Part shown: in pieces, positions 45,509 to 53,949 of the stretch | How the letters are laid out: each line of letters starts with the position of its first letter | Numbering within the stretch: position 1 is the stretch's first letter | DNA from: JAPOUP01 sp965221405 | GTDB lineage: Bacteria; Pseudomonadota; Alphaproteobacteria; Rhodobacterales; Rhodobacteraceae | DNA: 64,000 nucleotides | Assembly: GCA_965221405.1 (NCBI GenBank) | Contig: CBDCSE010000001.1 | Span: 124,001 to 188,000, forward strand | Direction: 5' to 3' | Notes under the pieces: model-generated | What the model saw: only the letters and a program-made list of their open reading frames with translations | Told to the model about the DNA's origin: nothing | Databases searched by the model: none | Program-made: the position numbers and the translations under genes

Positions 45509-45848
45509 CAAGCAGGGTTCAAGATATTGATTGGCGCACAGGGCGTGATCCCAGATCAGTTGCTCAGACCGGGACAACGCCGTCCGCGTTCGCCGGACAG
45601 TTGGGAAACCTGACGTGCGCCAACGTAATTCCGGAGGAACGTCTGTCAGGGTATAGGTGAGTCGGTTGGGGTACGCTACCAAAATCCGAAACCGCAGCCG
45701 ACGCGATTGATGTGGGCCATACGACACGGACAGTCGCGAAAAATGCGCACCGAAATCGGCCAATGTCCGCAAAACCGCCCTGAATTCCATCCCGAGGTAT
45801 GTAAAGGGCAGTGTGCGACAGTCAATCCGGGAGCGTTCTCAGGTGGAC

Positions 45849-46088
45849 ATGACACTTATCGACTGGTTAGGCGTTTTGGGTTCGCTTATAATCGCGGGTG
45901 CCTACCTCGCTGTCTCGCGCGGTTGGGTGGCGGCGGAGCGTCCTGCTTTCAATCTCCTGAATCTCATCGGTGCGGCGTTCATTCTGGTATCGCTGTACTG
46001 GCGTCCCAACGTTGGCGCGATTCTCGTGGAGGCACTATGGATTGGGATCGCTTTCCAAGCGCTTGCCCGCCATTTCCTGAGGCGCTGA
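45849..46088 (+). CDS. Small CBU_0592-type membrane protein
   Basis: 79 residues with three hydrophobic segments: DWLGVLGSLIIAGAYLAVS, NLLNLIGAAFILVSLYW and GAILVEALWIGIAFQAL. The layout, Asp near the first segment and RPN loop match small membrane proteins of the CBU_0592 group, whose role is unknown. AGGTGG precedes the ATG at 45849. Confidence 0.7.
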   Translation: MTLIDWLGVLGSLIIAGAYLAVSRGWVAAERPAFNLLNLIGAAFILVSLYWRPNVGAILVEALWIGIAFQALARHFLRR

Positions 46089-46278
46089 AGCCGCGGGAAC
46101 CGGTCGCGTACGGGTTCGGGCGTGAGTCAGGCCATTATCATGTGGACTCCTGGGCAGCGAAGCCGTTTTCTGACTTTGCGGCAGGAGCCCGTTCCCGGGA
46201 CGAAATTTCCGCCTCGCGGGAACTTTCGGGATTTCCGCGATCCATCATTTCCCTCAGTCTGGCGGGTCGCTCGGGATG

Positions 46279-46704
46279 CTACGTCCGTGCGGCTTCATAC
46301 GCTGCCCATGCTGTTTCGAGTTTTTCGATACTGAAGTCCGACGCCTGGGCCGGGCCGAGGACAATCGCCTCATTCGAGACAACGGACCTCACGGCCCCTT
46401 CCATTTCGGGGATGACCTCGGCAGGAATGTCAAGCGCTCCATGACGGCCGACGTGAATCAGTTCTTCAGGCTCCATATGCATTCCCATGACGTCAACGGG
46501 AATTTCTGTTTCAACGATATGGACGAAGCCATGGCGGATGCCGATGGAACCGGCCAGGAGCGGGAAACCCGGATCAATGGCGTCGAGATCACGCATCACG
46601 CCGCTGGTCACCGCATCCAGCATTCCCAGACCCTTGTGGATCGCTACGCTAATCTCTCCCAACCAGGCACCGATGGTGTCTGGAAAGTCCACGTCCTCAA
46701 TCAC
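46279..46704 (-). pseudogene. RraA-like protein, N-terminally truncated
   Basis: 141 codons corresponding to the C-terminal two thirds of an RraA/HMG-aldolase-like protein: GEISVAIHKGLGMLDAVTSG, VMRDLDAI (the family's G-x-RD region), IVETEIPVDVMGM and GALDIPAEVIPEM. Family members have about 200-230 residues. The missing N-terminus coincides with the IS630 fragment that begins at about 46718, so it was cut by that element or by a later deletion. Confidence 0.7.
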
Positions 46705-46717
46705 CGCGACGGCGGGA

Positions 46718-47147
46718 TGATGTCCCGGACCCCGTTTGTGTCGCGCGGCGGGCTTTCCCGCTGCGTGGCCACGGGCGGGGCCTACCGGGCCCGCGCCGGC
46801 TTTCCCTCACGCTCCGGATACGCCGCCGGATCCACCGAGGCCAGGCCGGTCCGGCGGAACCCGCGCAGCCAGCCGCGCAACGTGTCGGGACTGTGATGGA
46901 GGATCCGGCAGACCAGGCCGACGCCGTTTCCGTCACCGGGCGCCACCAGCGCGTTCGTGCGCCGCACCTTCAGTGCCCGGCCCTGCGCCTGCGCATGACC
47001 GCCAGCAGCGCATGGCGCTGCCCGGGTGTGAGGACGGACCCGGACATTCCGCTTCCTGTATGCCGTTTTTTCCGCTCGTTTTCCGGGGTATCCGGGCCAT
47101 TCCGCGAATCATGCCAGCCCTAACGGGCAAATTAATGATTCCGAGTA
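46718..47147 (-). mobile_element. IS630-family 5' fragment
   Basis: Closely similar to the IS630 pieces at 35906-36256 and 37941-38248, including the same non-coding end (AATTAATGATTCCGAG followed by TA at 47146). It encodes only the N-terminal part of the transposase (MSGSVLTPGQRHALLAVM, KVRRTNALVAPGDG) with disrupted frames. The other end is fused to the truncated RraA-like gene. Confidence 0.7.
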
Positions 47148-47258
47148 TAGTTCGGCCTGCATCGTGACCCGTAGCTTCGCGTCCAAGTTCGAGAGGGGCT
47201 CGTCCATCAGAAACACCTTCGGTGTCCTGACAATGCCACGGGCAAGCGCAACGCGCCC
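47148..47258 (-). pseudogene. ABC transporter ATPase fragment
   Basis: A minus-strand frame reads GRVALARGIVRTPKVFLMDE then PLSNLDAKLRVTMQAEL: the Walker B and D-loop region of a MalK/UgpC-type sugar or polyamine ABC ATPase. It is cut at both ends, by the IS630 fragment on one side and a PIN-domain remnant on the other. Confidence 0.7.
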
Positions 47259-47260
47259 TC

Positions 47261-47503
47261 GACATGCTCCTTGCAGCAGTGGCAGAGGCGAACGACTGCA
47301 TGATTGTTACGGATAACGAACGGGATTTAAGCGGGCTTCAGATTTTCAACGCCTTATGGCGGGAGTCAGGGCAAAGGAGCGGTAACATCAGAATCGTCGG
47401 CAAGAGACGCCGTCTTCGGGATCCTGCGCACCTGACCGGGAATCCGATGGCACTTGCCGGTGGCGATCCGCGCAATGCGGAGTGGATCTCATGGAAACCG
47501 TAA
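47261..47503 (+). pseudogene. PIN-domain (VapC-like) C-terminal remnant
   Basis: Begins DMLLAAVAEANDCMIVTDNERDLSGLQIFNALW, the final acidic residues and strand of a PIN-domain ribonuclease toxin. The upstream two thirds are missing, and the frame then runs on through unrelated sequence to 47503. No antitoxin gene is near. Confidence 0.6.
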
Positions 47504-47857
47504 CGCGACATTTGGGGCGTCACAGAACCATGTGACTCCCGAAGGTCCGCCGAAGGCGCTCGTCTTGCGGGTGAACCGTCGAGCGCCCATCCGTATCGTG
47601 GAGTCGTGCCGTCCGAGGTGGAATGTCGACCCGTTGATCTTGCGCCGGGGGTCAGCCCATCGGGGGAACAGCGTTTTGCCGCGCAGCAACCACACCCACG
47701 GAATCCGGGTCTGGTCAACAGCTGCACGATCCACGGCGTTCCGGCCGCGGATCACGCGGCGGGCGTGAACTGCCCCCGGCTCCCTGTCGGCGGATAGTCG
47801 GGACGGATGGTCGCGGACTGAGTGCGGGGATGGGGTATGGCGCAGTAAGCCGCTCCG
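47504..47857. other. Unrecognised stretch next to moeA
   Basis: About 350 bases with open minus-strand frames (for example 47489-47755) but no recognisable domain. Probably further debris of the lexA-moeA insertion. Confidence 0.3.
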
Positions 47858-49030
47858 TCAGATCGGGATGTATTCGACGCTTTCACCCGCTTTTCTGGGC
47901 CCATCGCCGACCGGCCTGATCAGAAGCGCGTTCGCTCGGCCCAGAACTGTCAGAAGGCCGCTGTCCTGTCGGTCGAAAGGAGCGATGCCATTCTCAGATA
48001 GCCGCGCCCGCATATAATGTTCGCGTGGGCCATTCGGGCCAATGCCGTGGGAGAGCGGTGCCCTGTATCGCTGTGCGGGTCCGCGTTCCAGCCCGAGCAT
48101 TGCCCGGATGAGCGGACGAATGAAGACATGACAGCATACCAGAGAGGATACCGGATTGCCCGGAAGGCCGATCATCGCGTGACCGGCCAGACGTCCGGCC
48201 ATCACGGGTTTGCCGGGTCGCATGGCGATCCTCAGAAACGAGCGCTCCATACCCAGATCTTCGGTAACCGACGCAACGAGATCATGGTCGCCGACTGACG
48301 CTCCGCCGATGGTAACGACAAGGCTCGCTCCCTTGGCGAGTTCGAATGCCGTGCGCAGGCAGGCGACGTCGTCGCGCACGATCGGAAGAATTCTTGCCTG
48401 CGCCCCCTCGTCCTCCAGCATGGCCTTCAGTCCGAAGGCGTTGGATGCAACGATCTGATCGGGTCCAGGAGTCCCGCCAGGCATGACGAGTTCGTCTCCC
48501 GTCGAGACGAGCGCCACCGTGGGGCGCTTGGCAACGGCCACTCTGTCGACGTTCATCGACGCCAGAAGCGCGAGATCGGTTGGCCGTAGACGGCGGGGCG
48601 CCGTGAGTTCCGTTCCAACCTTGAAATCCGAGCCCGCTAGGCGGACATGGCAGCTGGAGTCCAGTTCGTCGCGCAGTGTGACGAGATTTCCGTCGCGGAT
48701 TACGTCTTCCTGGATAACCACCCTGTCCGCACCGGCGGGTACGGGCGCACCGGTGAAGATCCGAACCGCTTCGCCCACTCTTACGGTTCCGCTAAATCCA
48801 TGTCCCGCCGCCGATGTGCCAATGACACGCAGACCCGTTCCCGCCACCGCATCCTCACGGCGCACCGCGTAACCATCCATCGCTGACGCCCGGAAGGGTG
48901 GTTGGTCGCGGCGGGCCCGCACAGAGTCCGCCAGGACGCGACCCGCGGCCGATGCGATCGGTACCGTCTCGGGCGGCATGGTCACCGCGAGGTCAAGAAT
49001 TCGGGACAGCGCTTCGGAAACGGTAATCAC
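47858..49030 (-). CDS. moeA: Molybdopterin molybdenumtransferase
   Basis: 390 residues. It inserts molybdate into adenylylated molybdopterin. Visible: ASAMDGYAVR, VRIFTGAPVPAGAD, VALVSTGDEL, VVTIGGASVGDHDLV and GLPGNPVSSLVCCHVFIRP. It is last in the run trpG-trpD-trpC-moaC-moeA on the minus strand. Its ATG overlaps the moaC stop. Confidence 0.94.
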   Translation of the reverse strand: MITVSEALSRILDLAVTMPPETVPIASAAGRVLADSVRARRDQPPFRASAMDGYAVRREDAVAGTGLRVIGTSAAGHGFSGTVRVGEAVRIFTGAPVPAGADRVVIQEDVIRDGNLVTLRDELDSSCHVRLAGSDFKVGTELTAPRRLRPTDLALLASMNVDRVAVAKRPTVALVSTGDELVMPGGTPGPDQIVASNAFGLKAMLEDEGAQARILPIVRDDVACLRTAFELAKGASLVVTIGGASVGDHDLVASVTEDLGMERSFLRIAMRPGKPVMAGRLAGHAMIGLPGNPVSSLVCCHVFIRPLIRAMLGLERGPAQRYRAPLSHGIGPNGPREHYMRARLSENGIAPFDRQDSGLLTVLGRANALLIRPVGDGPRKAGESVEYIPI

Positions 49031-49503
49031 TTTGCGTCGTAACGTCCTGATTTTCCGCCATCCTTAAAGATCAAGCGTATGTCGGAAATCTGCATGGACT
49101 TCTCGACCGCCTTCGCCATGTCATAGATTGTGAGAGCGGTTGTGGAGACCGCCGTAAGCGCCTCCATTTCCACACCTGTCCTGCCGGAGGTTGTCACGGT
49201 CGCCTCTATACGGATGCCGGGAATAGCGTGGTCGGGCGTGAGTTCGACTACGGTCCCGGCGATAGGCAGCGGATGGCACAATGGTATCAGATCGGAAGTC
49301 TTTTTCGCGCCCATGATTCCCGCCAGTCGGGCCACGGCCAGGACATCACCCTTTTGTATCTGACCCTGGATGATCGTGTCCAATGTCTGATTGGACATCC
49401 TGACACAGCCGGTTGCCGTCGCGGTGCGCGATGTCACCGGTTTGCCCGAGACATCCACCATACGGGCATTTCCCGACGCATCGATATGCGTGAGCCGTTT
49501 CAC
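49027..49503 (-). CDS. moaC: Cyclic pyranopterin monophosphate synthase
   Basis: 158 residues. It makes cPMP from the MoaA product in molybdenum cofactor synthesis. Signatures are MVDVSGKPVTSRTATATG, KKTSDLIPLCHPLPI and GVEMEALTAVSTTALTIYDM. The stop overlaps the moeA start by four bases, and only two bases separate it from trpC. Confidence 0.95.
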   Translation of the reverse strand: MKRLTHIDASGNARMVDVSGKPVTSRTATATGCVRMSNQTLDTIIQGQIQKGDVLAVARLAGIMGAKKTSDLIPLCHPLPIAGTVVELTPDHAIPGIRIEATVTTSGRTGVEMEALTAVSTTALTIYDMAKAVEKSMQISDIRLIFKDGGKSGRYDAK

Positions 49504-49505
49504 CG

Positions 49506-50306
49506 TTAAGGCACCGGATCGGTGAGAAGGGCACGTGTGGCGGCCGCCACGTCGGTCTTTCGCATGAGGCTTTCCCCGATCAGGAACGCGCGGACGCCAT
49601 GATTGGCCATATCGGCCAGATCGGCGGGTGATCTGAGGCCGGACTCCGAAATCATGAGCCGATCCGGCGGAACCAGAGCGGATAGACGACGCGTGGTTTC
49701 GAGAGTGGTCTCAAACGTCTTGAGATTCCGATTGTTTATTCCGACCAGCCGCGTTCTCAGCCCAAGGCTTCGCTCAAGCTCAGTCTCGTCGTGCACCTCA
49801 GCCACGACGTCCATTCCCCATTGCAGCGCGGCGTCCTCCAGTTCCATCGCCTGACTGTCGGAAACGCCTGCCATGATGATCAGTATACAGTCCGCGCCCA
49901 GCGCTCGCGCTTCGACGATCTGGTAGGGGTCGTACATGAAGTCCTTGCGCAGGACCGGTAGGGAAACGGCGTCGCGGGCGGTTACGAGATAGGCATCGGC
50001 ACCCTTGAAAGACGGAGTGTCCGTCAACACGCTAAGGCACGTGGCACCGCCTAACTCGTAGGCATCGGCCAGCTTCGATGCGTCGAAATCCCCGCGTATG
50101 AGACCTTTGGAGGGACTGGCCTTCTTGATTTCGGCGACCAGTCCGTAGCCGGTTCGGACAGCATCGCGAAGGCGGTCGGCGAACCCACGTGTCGGTGTGG
50201 CTACCCGCGCCGCCGATTCCACATTGACAATGGGACGGGCGGCTTTGCGTTCGGCGATTTCCTCCATTTTGTAGGCCTTGATCCGATCGAGTACCGTGCC
50301 ACTCAT
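49506..50306 (-). CDS. trpC: Indole-3-glycerol phosphate synthase
   Basis: 266 residues, a TIM barrel without the fused TrpF half. Motifs are LVAEIKKASPSKGLIR with the catalytic Lys, LSVLTDTPSFKG, LRKDFMYDPYQI, VEVHDETELE-like AEVHDETELERS, GINNRNLKTF and ISESGL. Its start overlaps the trpD stop by four bases. Confidence 0.95.
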   Translation of the reverse strand: MSGTVLDRIKAYKMEEIAERKAARPIVNVESAARVATPTRGFADRLRDAVRTGYGLVAEIKKASPSKGLIRGDFDASKLADAYELGGATCLSVLTDTPSFKGADAYLVTARDAVSLPVLRKDFMYDPYQIVEARALGADCILIIMAGVSDSQAMELEDAALQWGMDVVAEVHDETELERSLGLRTRLVGINNRNLKTFETTLETTRRLSALVPPDRLMISESGLRSPADLADMANHGVRAFLIGESLMRKTDVAAATRALLTDPVP

Positions 50307-51319
50307 GCCGCACCCGACGTCATGTGCGCCAGCCCCTCGACCTTGGCCTTTGCGGCACCTGAATCTATACTTGCCGTTGCCATCTCAACGCCAGTGCGCA
50401 AGTTGCTCGCGTGGCCGGTTACCACCAAAGCCGCGGCCGCGTTTAGGAGCACGGCATCACGGTAAGCTCCCTTCGTTCCTCCCAGTAGGGCCCTGAAAGC
50501 GATTCCGTTTTCCTCCGGTGTTCCACCGCGTATCGCTTCGAACGGATGAACAGGAAGCCCTGCGTCCTCCGGCGACATTTCAGTTTCGGTTATGTTGTCG
50601 TCAAGAACGGCCACCCATGAAGGTCCACAGATCGAGAGTTCGTCAGTGCCGTCAGCTCCATGAACCAACCACGCCTTTTCGGTTCCGAGCAGCTGAAGTG
50701 TTTCGGCCATCGGTCGAATCAGATCACGGGAGAAAGCGCCGGTGAGTTGGTATCTGACGCCTGCCGGATTGGTGAGCGGTCCGAGGATGTTGAAGATCGT
50801 ACGGGTTCCCAACTCCGCCCGGACGGGTCCGACATGCGCCATGGCGGGATGGTGCATGGGTGCCATCATGAAGCCGATGCCGAGGCCATCCAGTGCACGT
50901 GTGACGGTCTCGGGGCCAACCATGACGTCAATGCCCACCTGTGCCAGAAGGTCGGCCGCCCCGGATCTGGACGATAGATTCTTATTTCCGTGCTTGGCGA
51001 CCGGTACCCCCGCGCCCGCGACCACGAAAGCCGCCGCGGTCGAGATGTTCAGCGTGCCCTTGCCGTCGCCTCCGGTGCCGACGATATCGACCGCACCGGC
51101 CGGAGCGATGACGCGATTGCATCTGGCGCGCATGACATTCGCCGCGGCCGCATATTCCCCGACGGTTTCACCACGGGTGCGAAGCGCCATCAGCAGGCCA
51201 CCGATCTGGCTAGGTGTGGCCTTTCCTTCGAACAGAATTCCGAAGGCTATCTCAGCCTCTTCGGGGGTAAGCGGACGGTCCGCGGCCGCTGCGATCAGAG
51301 GCTTCAGGGAATCGCTCAT
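50303..51319 (-). CDS. trpD: Anthranilate phosphoribosyltransferase
   Basis: 338 residues. It joins anthranilate to PRPP. It shows DIVGTGGDGKGTLNIST (PRPP loop), AKHGNKNLSSRSGAADLL, GIGFMMAPMHHPAMAHV and GPLTNPAG. It overlaps trpC and trpG by four bases each, so the three are coupled. Confidence 0.95.
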   Translation of the reverse strand: MSDSLKPLIAAAADRPLTPEEAEIAFGILFEGKATPSQIGGLLMALRTRGETVGEYAAAANVMRARCNRVIAPAGAVDIVGTGGDGKGTLNISTAAAFVVAGAGVPVAKHGNKNLSSRSGAADLLAQVGIDVMVGPETVTRALDGLGIGFMMAPMHHPAMAHVGPVRAELGTRTIFNILGPLTNPAGVRYQLTGAFSRDLIRPMAETLQLLGTEKAWLVHGADGTDELSICGPSWVAVLDDNITETEMSPEDAGLPVHPFEAIRGGTPEENGIAFRALLGGTKGAYRDAVLLNAAAALVVTGHASNLRTGVEMATASIDSGAAKAKVEGLAHMTSGAA

Positions 51320-51897
51320 GCCGCCACCGGCATTAGGTCAAGAAAGTTTTTCAGAAGCGTGCGCCCGTGCTCGGTTGCGATGGACTCCGGGTGGAACTGC
51401 ACGCCGAAGATCGGCAGTTCCCGGTGCCGAATTCCCATTACGGTGCCGGCTTCCAGCCAGGCAATGACCTTCAGGCAATGTGGCAGACTGCGGCGTTCGA
51501 CTATCAGCGAATGGTATCTCGTTGCACTGAACGGTGAGGGCAGGCCGGCAAAGAGATCTGCGCCGGAATGTTGTATTCGCCCGACCTTGCCATGCACGAT
51601 TTCATCTGAACGGACCACCGTGCCGCCAAATGCCTGTCCAATGGCCTGATGGCCAAGGCAAACGCCCAGAAGAGGCACTCCAGCATGCGCGGCAGCGCTA
51701 ACGGTCTCAAGGCAGATGCCGGCACGGTCGGGATCGCAGGGTCCGGGGCTGAGCACGATTCCTTCCGGCCGTAACGCCATGGCCTGTCCCACACTCAGCG
51801 CATCATTGCGCCGCACGTTAACCTCCGCTCCCAACTCTCCAAGGAAATGGGCAAGATTGTAGGTGAAACTGTCGTAGTTGTCGATCAGCAGTATCAT
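51316..51897 (-). CDS. trpG: Anthranilate synthase glutamine amidotransferase
   Basis: 193 residues from MILLIDNYDSFTYNL. Class I glutaminase with Cys80 in LGVCLGHQAIGQ and His169/Glu171 in FHPES. It supplies ammonia to TrpE. The open frame reaches 51960 but only the ATG at 51897 gives the conserved start. trpE, usually close by, is 6.2 kb away across an accessory island. Confidence 0.94.
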   Translation of the reverse strand: MILLIDNYDSFTYNLAHFLGELGAEVNVRRNDALSVGQAMALRPEGIVLSPGPCDPDRAGICLETVSAAAHAGVPLLGVCLGHQAIGQAFGGTVVRSDEIVHGKVGRIQHSGADLFAGLPSPFSATRYHSLIVERRSLPHCLKVIAWLEAGTVMGIRHRELPIFGVQFHPESIATEHGRTLLKNFLDLMPVAA

Positions 51898-52174
51898 TGG
51901 CAGCATTGGCCTGTCTTGTGCGGAAGAGCTTGATTCCGTTCGTCCGGTCGCGACATACATGCTCAGAAGCCAGCCCGGCGGTCAAGTCGCATGCGGTTGA
52001 CTTGGGGATTTGGCCGCATCTCAGGCAAAGATCCTGGCTTGCTGATGTGGTCCTGCGGGAGGCAGCGGTGTGGGCGGTGCTTCGGTAATTCCCGGCTACT
52101 GATGAAGATACCCGGATGGCACGACGTACGATCGAATCGACGGCGAGGAACGCAGGAAAGGACGCCAATGCAAG
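51898..52174. other. Leader side of trpG and edge of the island
   Basis: About 280 bases. No gene seen. I found no trp attenuator-like run of Trp codons. Confidence 0.3.
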
Positions 52175-52366
52175 ATGTCGCCGAAGGATTTGCAGAGATA
52201 TGTTGATGAGTTCGCTGGCCGTCACAATCTGCTTGAGAGTAGCACGATGGAGCAGATGCAGTCCGTTTTCACCAAGATGGTCGGCAAGAGTCTCATGTAA
52301 CGCCAGCTCATTGCCGACAATTGCCTGGACAGCGGGGCGCGGGCGCGGGATGACGCCTCCCGCGCT
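52175..52366 (+). pseudogene. IS1595-family transposase C-terminal remnant
   Basis: MSPKDLQRYVDEFAGRHNLL, then TMEQMQSVFTKMVGKSLM, an in-frame TAA, and RQLIADN-CLDSGARA. This matches the C-terminus of IS1595-type transposases, in which a Tyr usually sits where the TAA is. Everything upstream of the KDLQRYV block is gone. Confidence 0.7.
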
Positions 52367-52464
52367 GCCTACTTCCGCGAATGCAACAAGAAACGCCGCG
52401 CCACCGCAGTCTGCCCCCCTTGCCATCGTCCCGAAGGGATTGTATCCTCACCCCACGATCAAAT

Positions 52465-52493
52465 CACCCGGTGGCCGTTGCGTCCACCGGGTG
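52465..52493 (+). promoter_or_regulatory. Hairpin before the poly-C secreted gene
   Basis: CACCCGGTGG and CCACCGGGTG form a perfect 10-bp stem around a nine-base loop, 23 bases before the ATG at 52517. It lacks a T-run, so it may be a leader structure or operator rather than a terminator. Confidence 0.5.
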
Positions 52494-52516
52494 GCCACAC
52501 AACACGGAGAGACACC

Positions 52517-53171
52517 ATGATCCGATTGCACCCCCCCCCTTGACCGTCTGACAGCCGCCCTCGCGGCCGCCCTGCTGGCCGCCACGCTCGCCCTGCCGAC
52601 GGGGGCGCAAACCGGCACTATCTTCCATACCACCGGCGGCACCAGCTACAGCAATCCCAAAACCAACCTGATGGTCCTTAGAAGCGGTGATGTCGAGACC
52701 GGGGACCTGACCATCGAGGCCATCGCGTGGCCGGCCACGGTCACCTTCGGGGTGGGCGACCAATCGGGGTGCTCGCGCTCCGGCGGGCGCTGGGAAAACG
52801 GGACCTGGATCCCGGCCCCAGAAATCATGCTGGTCGGCTTCCACAACGCGAGCGGCAAGTACACCGGCGGCGAGCCGGTCGCCACGGCCTGCCGGTACTA
52901 TGCAGAAAATAAATGGCAGCCCGCCACCGGCATGTTCACTGTCCGCATCTGGGGCAAGCTGTGTCTCAAAGGCCCTACCAATGCGCAGCGCTGCTGGGAC
53001 TTGAAAAACCCCACCCCGCCCGCGGGCTTGCTTGCCATTGCCGGGTTAGGAGGCTACCTCGCCACCTTCGGCCCCGGCCCGCACTGTGGCCCGGCCCGTA
53101 CGGTTGAAGGACTGGAAAGCCAGCCGCCCTATGCCGCCTGGTGCGACTTCACGGTCAATATCGACCCCTGA
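52517..53171 (+). CDS. Secreted protein with a C9 tract, out of frame as read
   Basis: The ATG at 52517 (GGAGA upstream) reads MIRLHPPP then TGA because of a C9 run. With one C fewer the frame is open for 217 codons: MIRLHPPLDRLTAALAAALL plus AATLALPTGAQ is a clean signal peptide, followed by a mature domain with LMVLRSGDVETGDLTIEAIA, TFGVGD, GFHNASGKYTGGEP, GMFTVRIWGKLC and several cysteines (SGC, ACRY, KLC, RCW, HCG, WCDF). A strong terminator follows the stop. So the gene looks whole apart from tract length, as at phase-variable loci. A decayed relative lies at 29669-30206. Function unknown. Confidence 0.7.
52531..52539 (+). repeat. C9 homopolymer at codons 5-8
   Basis: Nine C residues directly after ATG ATC CGA TTG CA. 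Eight (or eleven) would join the start codon to the signal-peptide frame; nine gives a stop after eight codons. Confidence 0.9.
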
Positions 53172-53188
53172 CCCGGCAATTGTCACCA

Positions 53189-53214
53189 AAAAGGGCGGCT
53201 TCGGCCGCCCTTTT
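53189..53214 (+). terminator. Rho-independent terminator
   Basis: AAAAGGGCGGC-TTCG-GCCGCCCTTTT, a strong stem with a stable TTCG loop followed by T residues, 18 bases after the stop of the secreted-protein gene. Confidence 0.92.
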
Positions 53215-53284
53215 CACTTTCCGCTTGATCATTGGATTATCCGTGCGGTGCATTCTGATACACGAATCGGCAGGAGACTCCCCC

Positions 53285-53452
53285 ATGACCAAGACCACCA
53301 CCGCCTCCAAGACAGTCACTGTCCGCAATCCTCGCTATGCTGGGACGACCCCTGAACAGGTTGCCCGCGCCCTGCCTCGCGATCGAAAGTCGGTCAAGAA
53401 AAAATCGACTCGGCAGCCCGTCCAGCCCCGAGGCAAGTTTCAGTCAGGGTAA
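53285..53452 (+). CDS. Small basic protein
   Basis: 55 residues, Thr/Lys/Arg-rich: TVTVRNPRYAGTTPEQVARA then LPRDRKSVKKKSTRQP. AGGAG about eight bases before the ATG supports translation. The RNPRYxG-TPExVARAL piece looks like a conserved short motif, but I cannot name a function. Confidence 0.5.
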   Translation: MTKTTTASKTVTVRNPRYAGTTPEQVARALPRDRKSVKKKSTRQPVQPRGKFQSG

Positions 53453-53525
53453 CTATTCAGCTACGATATGTTGTTCTGATATAGGGTTTTTGTGGACATC
53501 TGGTGATCGTGTGCGAGCCTCGTAT

Positions 53526-53903
53526 TCAATTTATTGGACTTGACAGTCCCCAGCGACAGATTTTTATCTCGGAAACCACAGCATTTGGTTCTTTATGAGC
53601 GCCGGGAACGAATTGTGGTGCTGAATAGTTACCAGTCAGGTATACAATCCCCTTTTTCTGACTCAGCGAACGATCGCGTCCATCGTTCTTATTGCACGCG
53701 ATGTGCGCGAACATGACTTCCATGCCCTCGCCGCACGACCAAGCCATCAAATCAGCGGTGTTCGGAATGACGGCATTGTTGATTTGATCAAAGAACGGCT
53801 GCCAGAGGCGTGCTTCATCGGGGTTATCCGGTATCTCAAGGTAGGTATTCTGGTCGATCACCAGAAGTACCGTGGTTTTCGGGTCGGGTGTGATGTTGTC
53901 CGG
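53526..53903 (-). pseudogene. Isochorismatase-family hydrolase, truncated
   Basis: Reads KTTVLLVIDQNTYLEI (catalytic Asp in LLVID), VIPNTADLMAWSCGEGMEVM, HIACNKNDGRDRSLSQKK, the N-terminal half of a cysteine hydrolase. It lacks the later nucleophile Cys region, and no ATG lies in the open part before the conserved beginning (only a GTG at 53861 inside it). AT-richer than its neighbours. Confidence 0.65.
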
Positions 53904-53949
53904 TTATTCCGTGTTTTGCAGCGGAAGCCACGATGGGCTGTTTTCCAGT

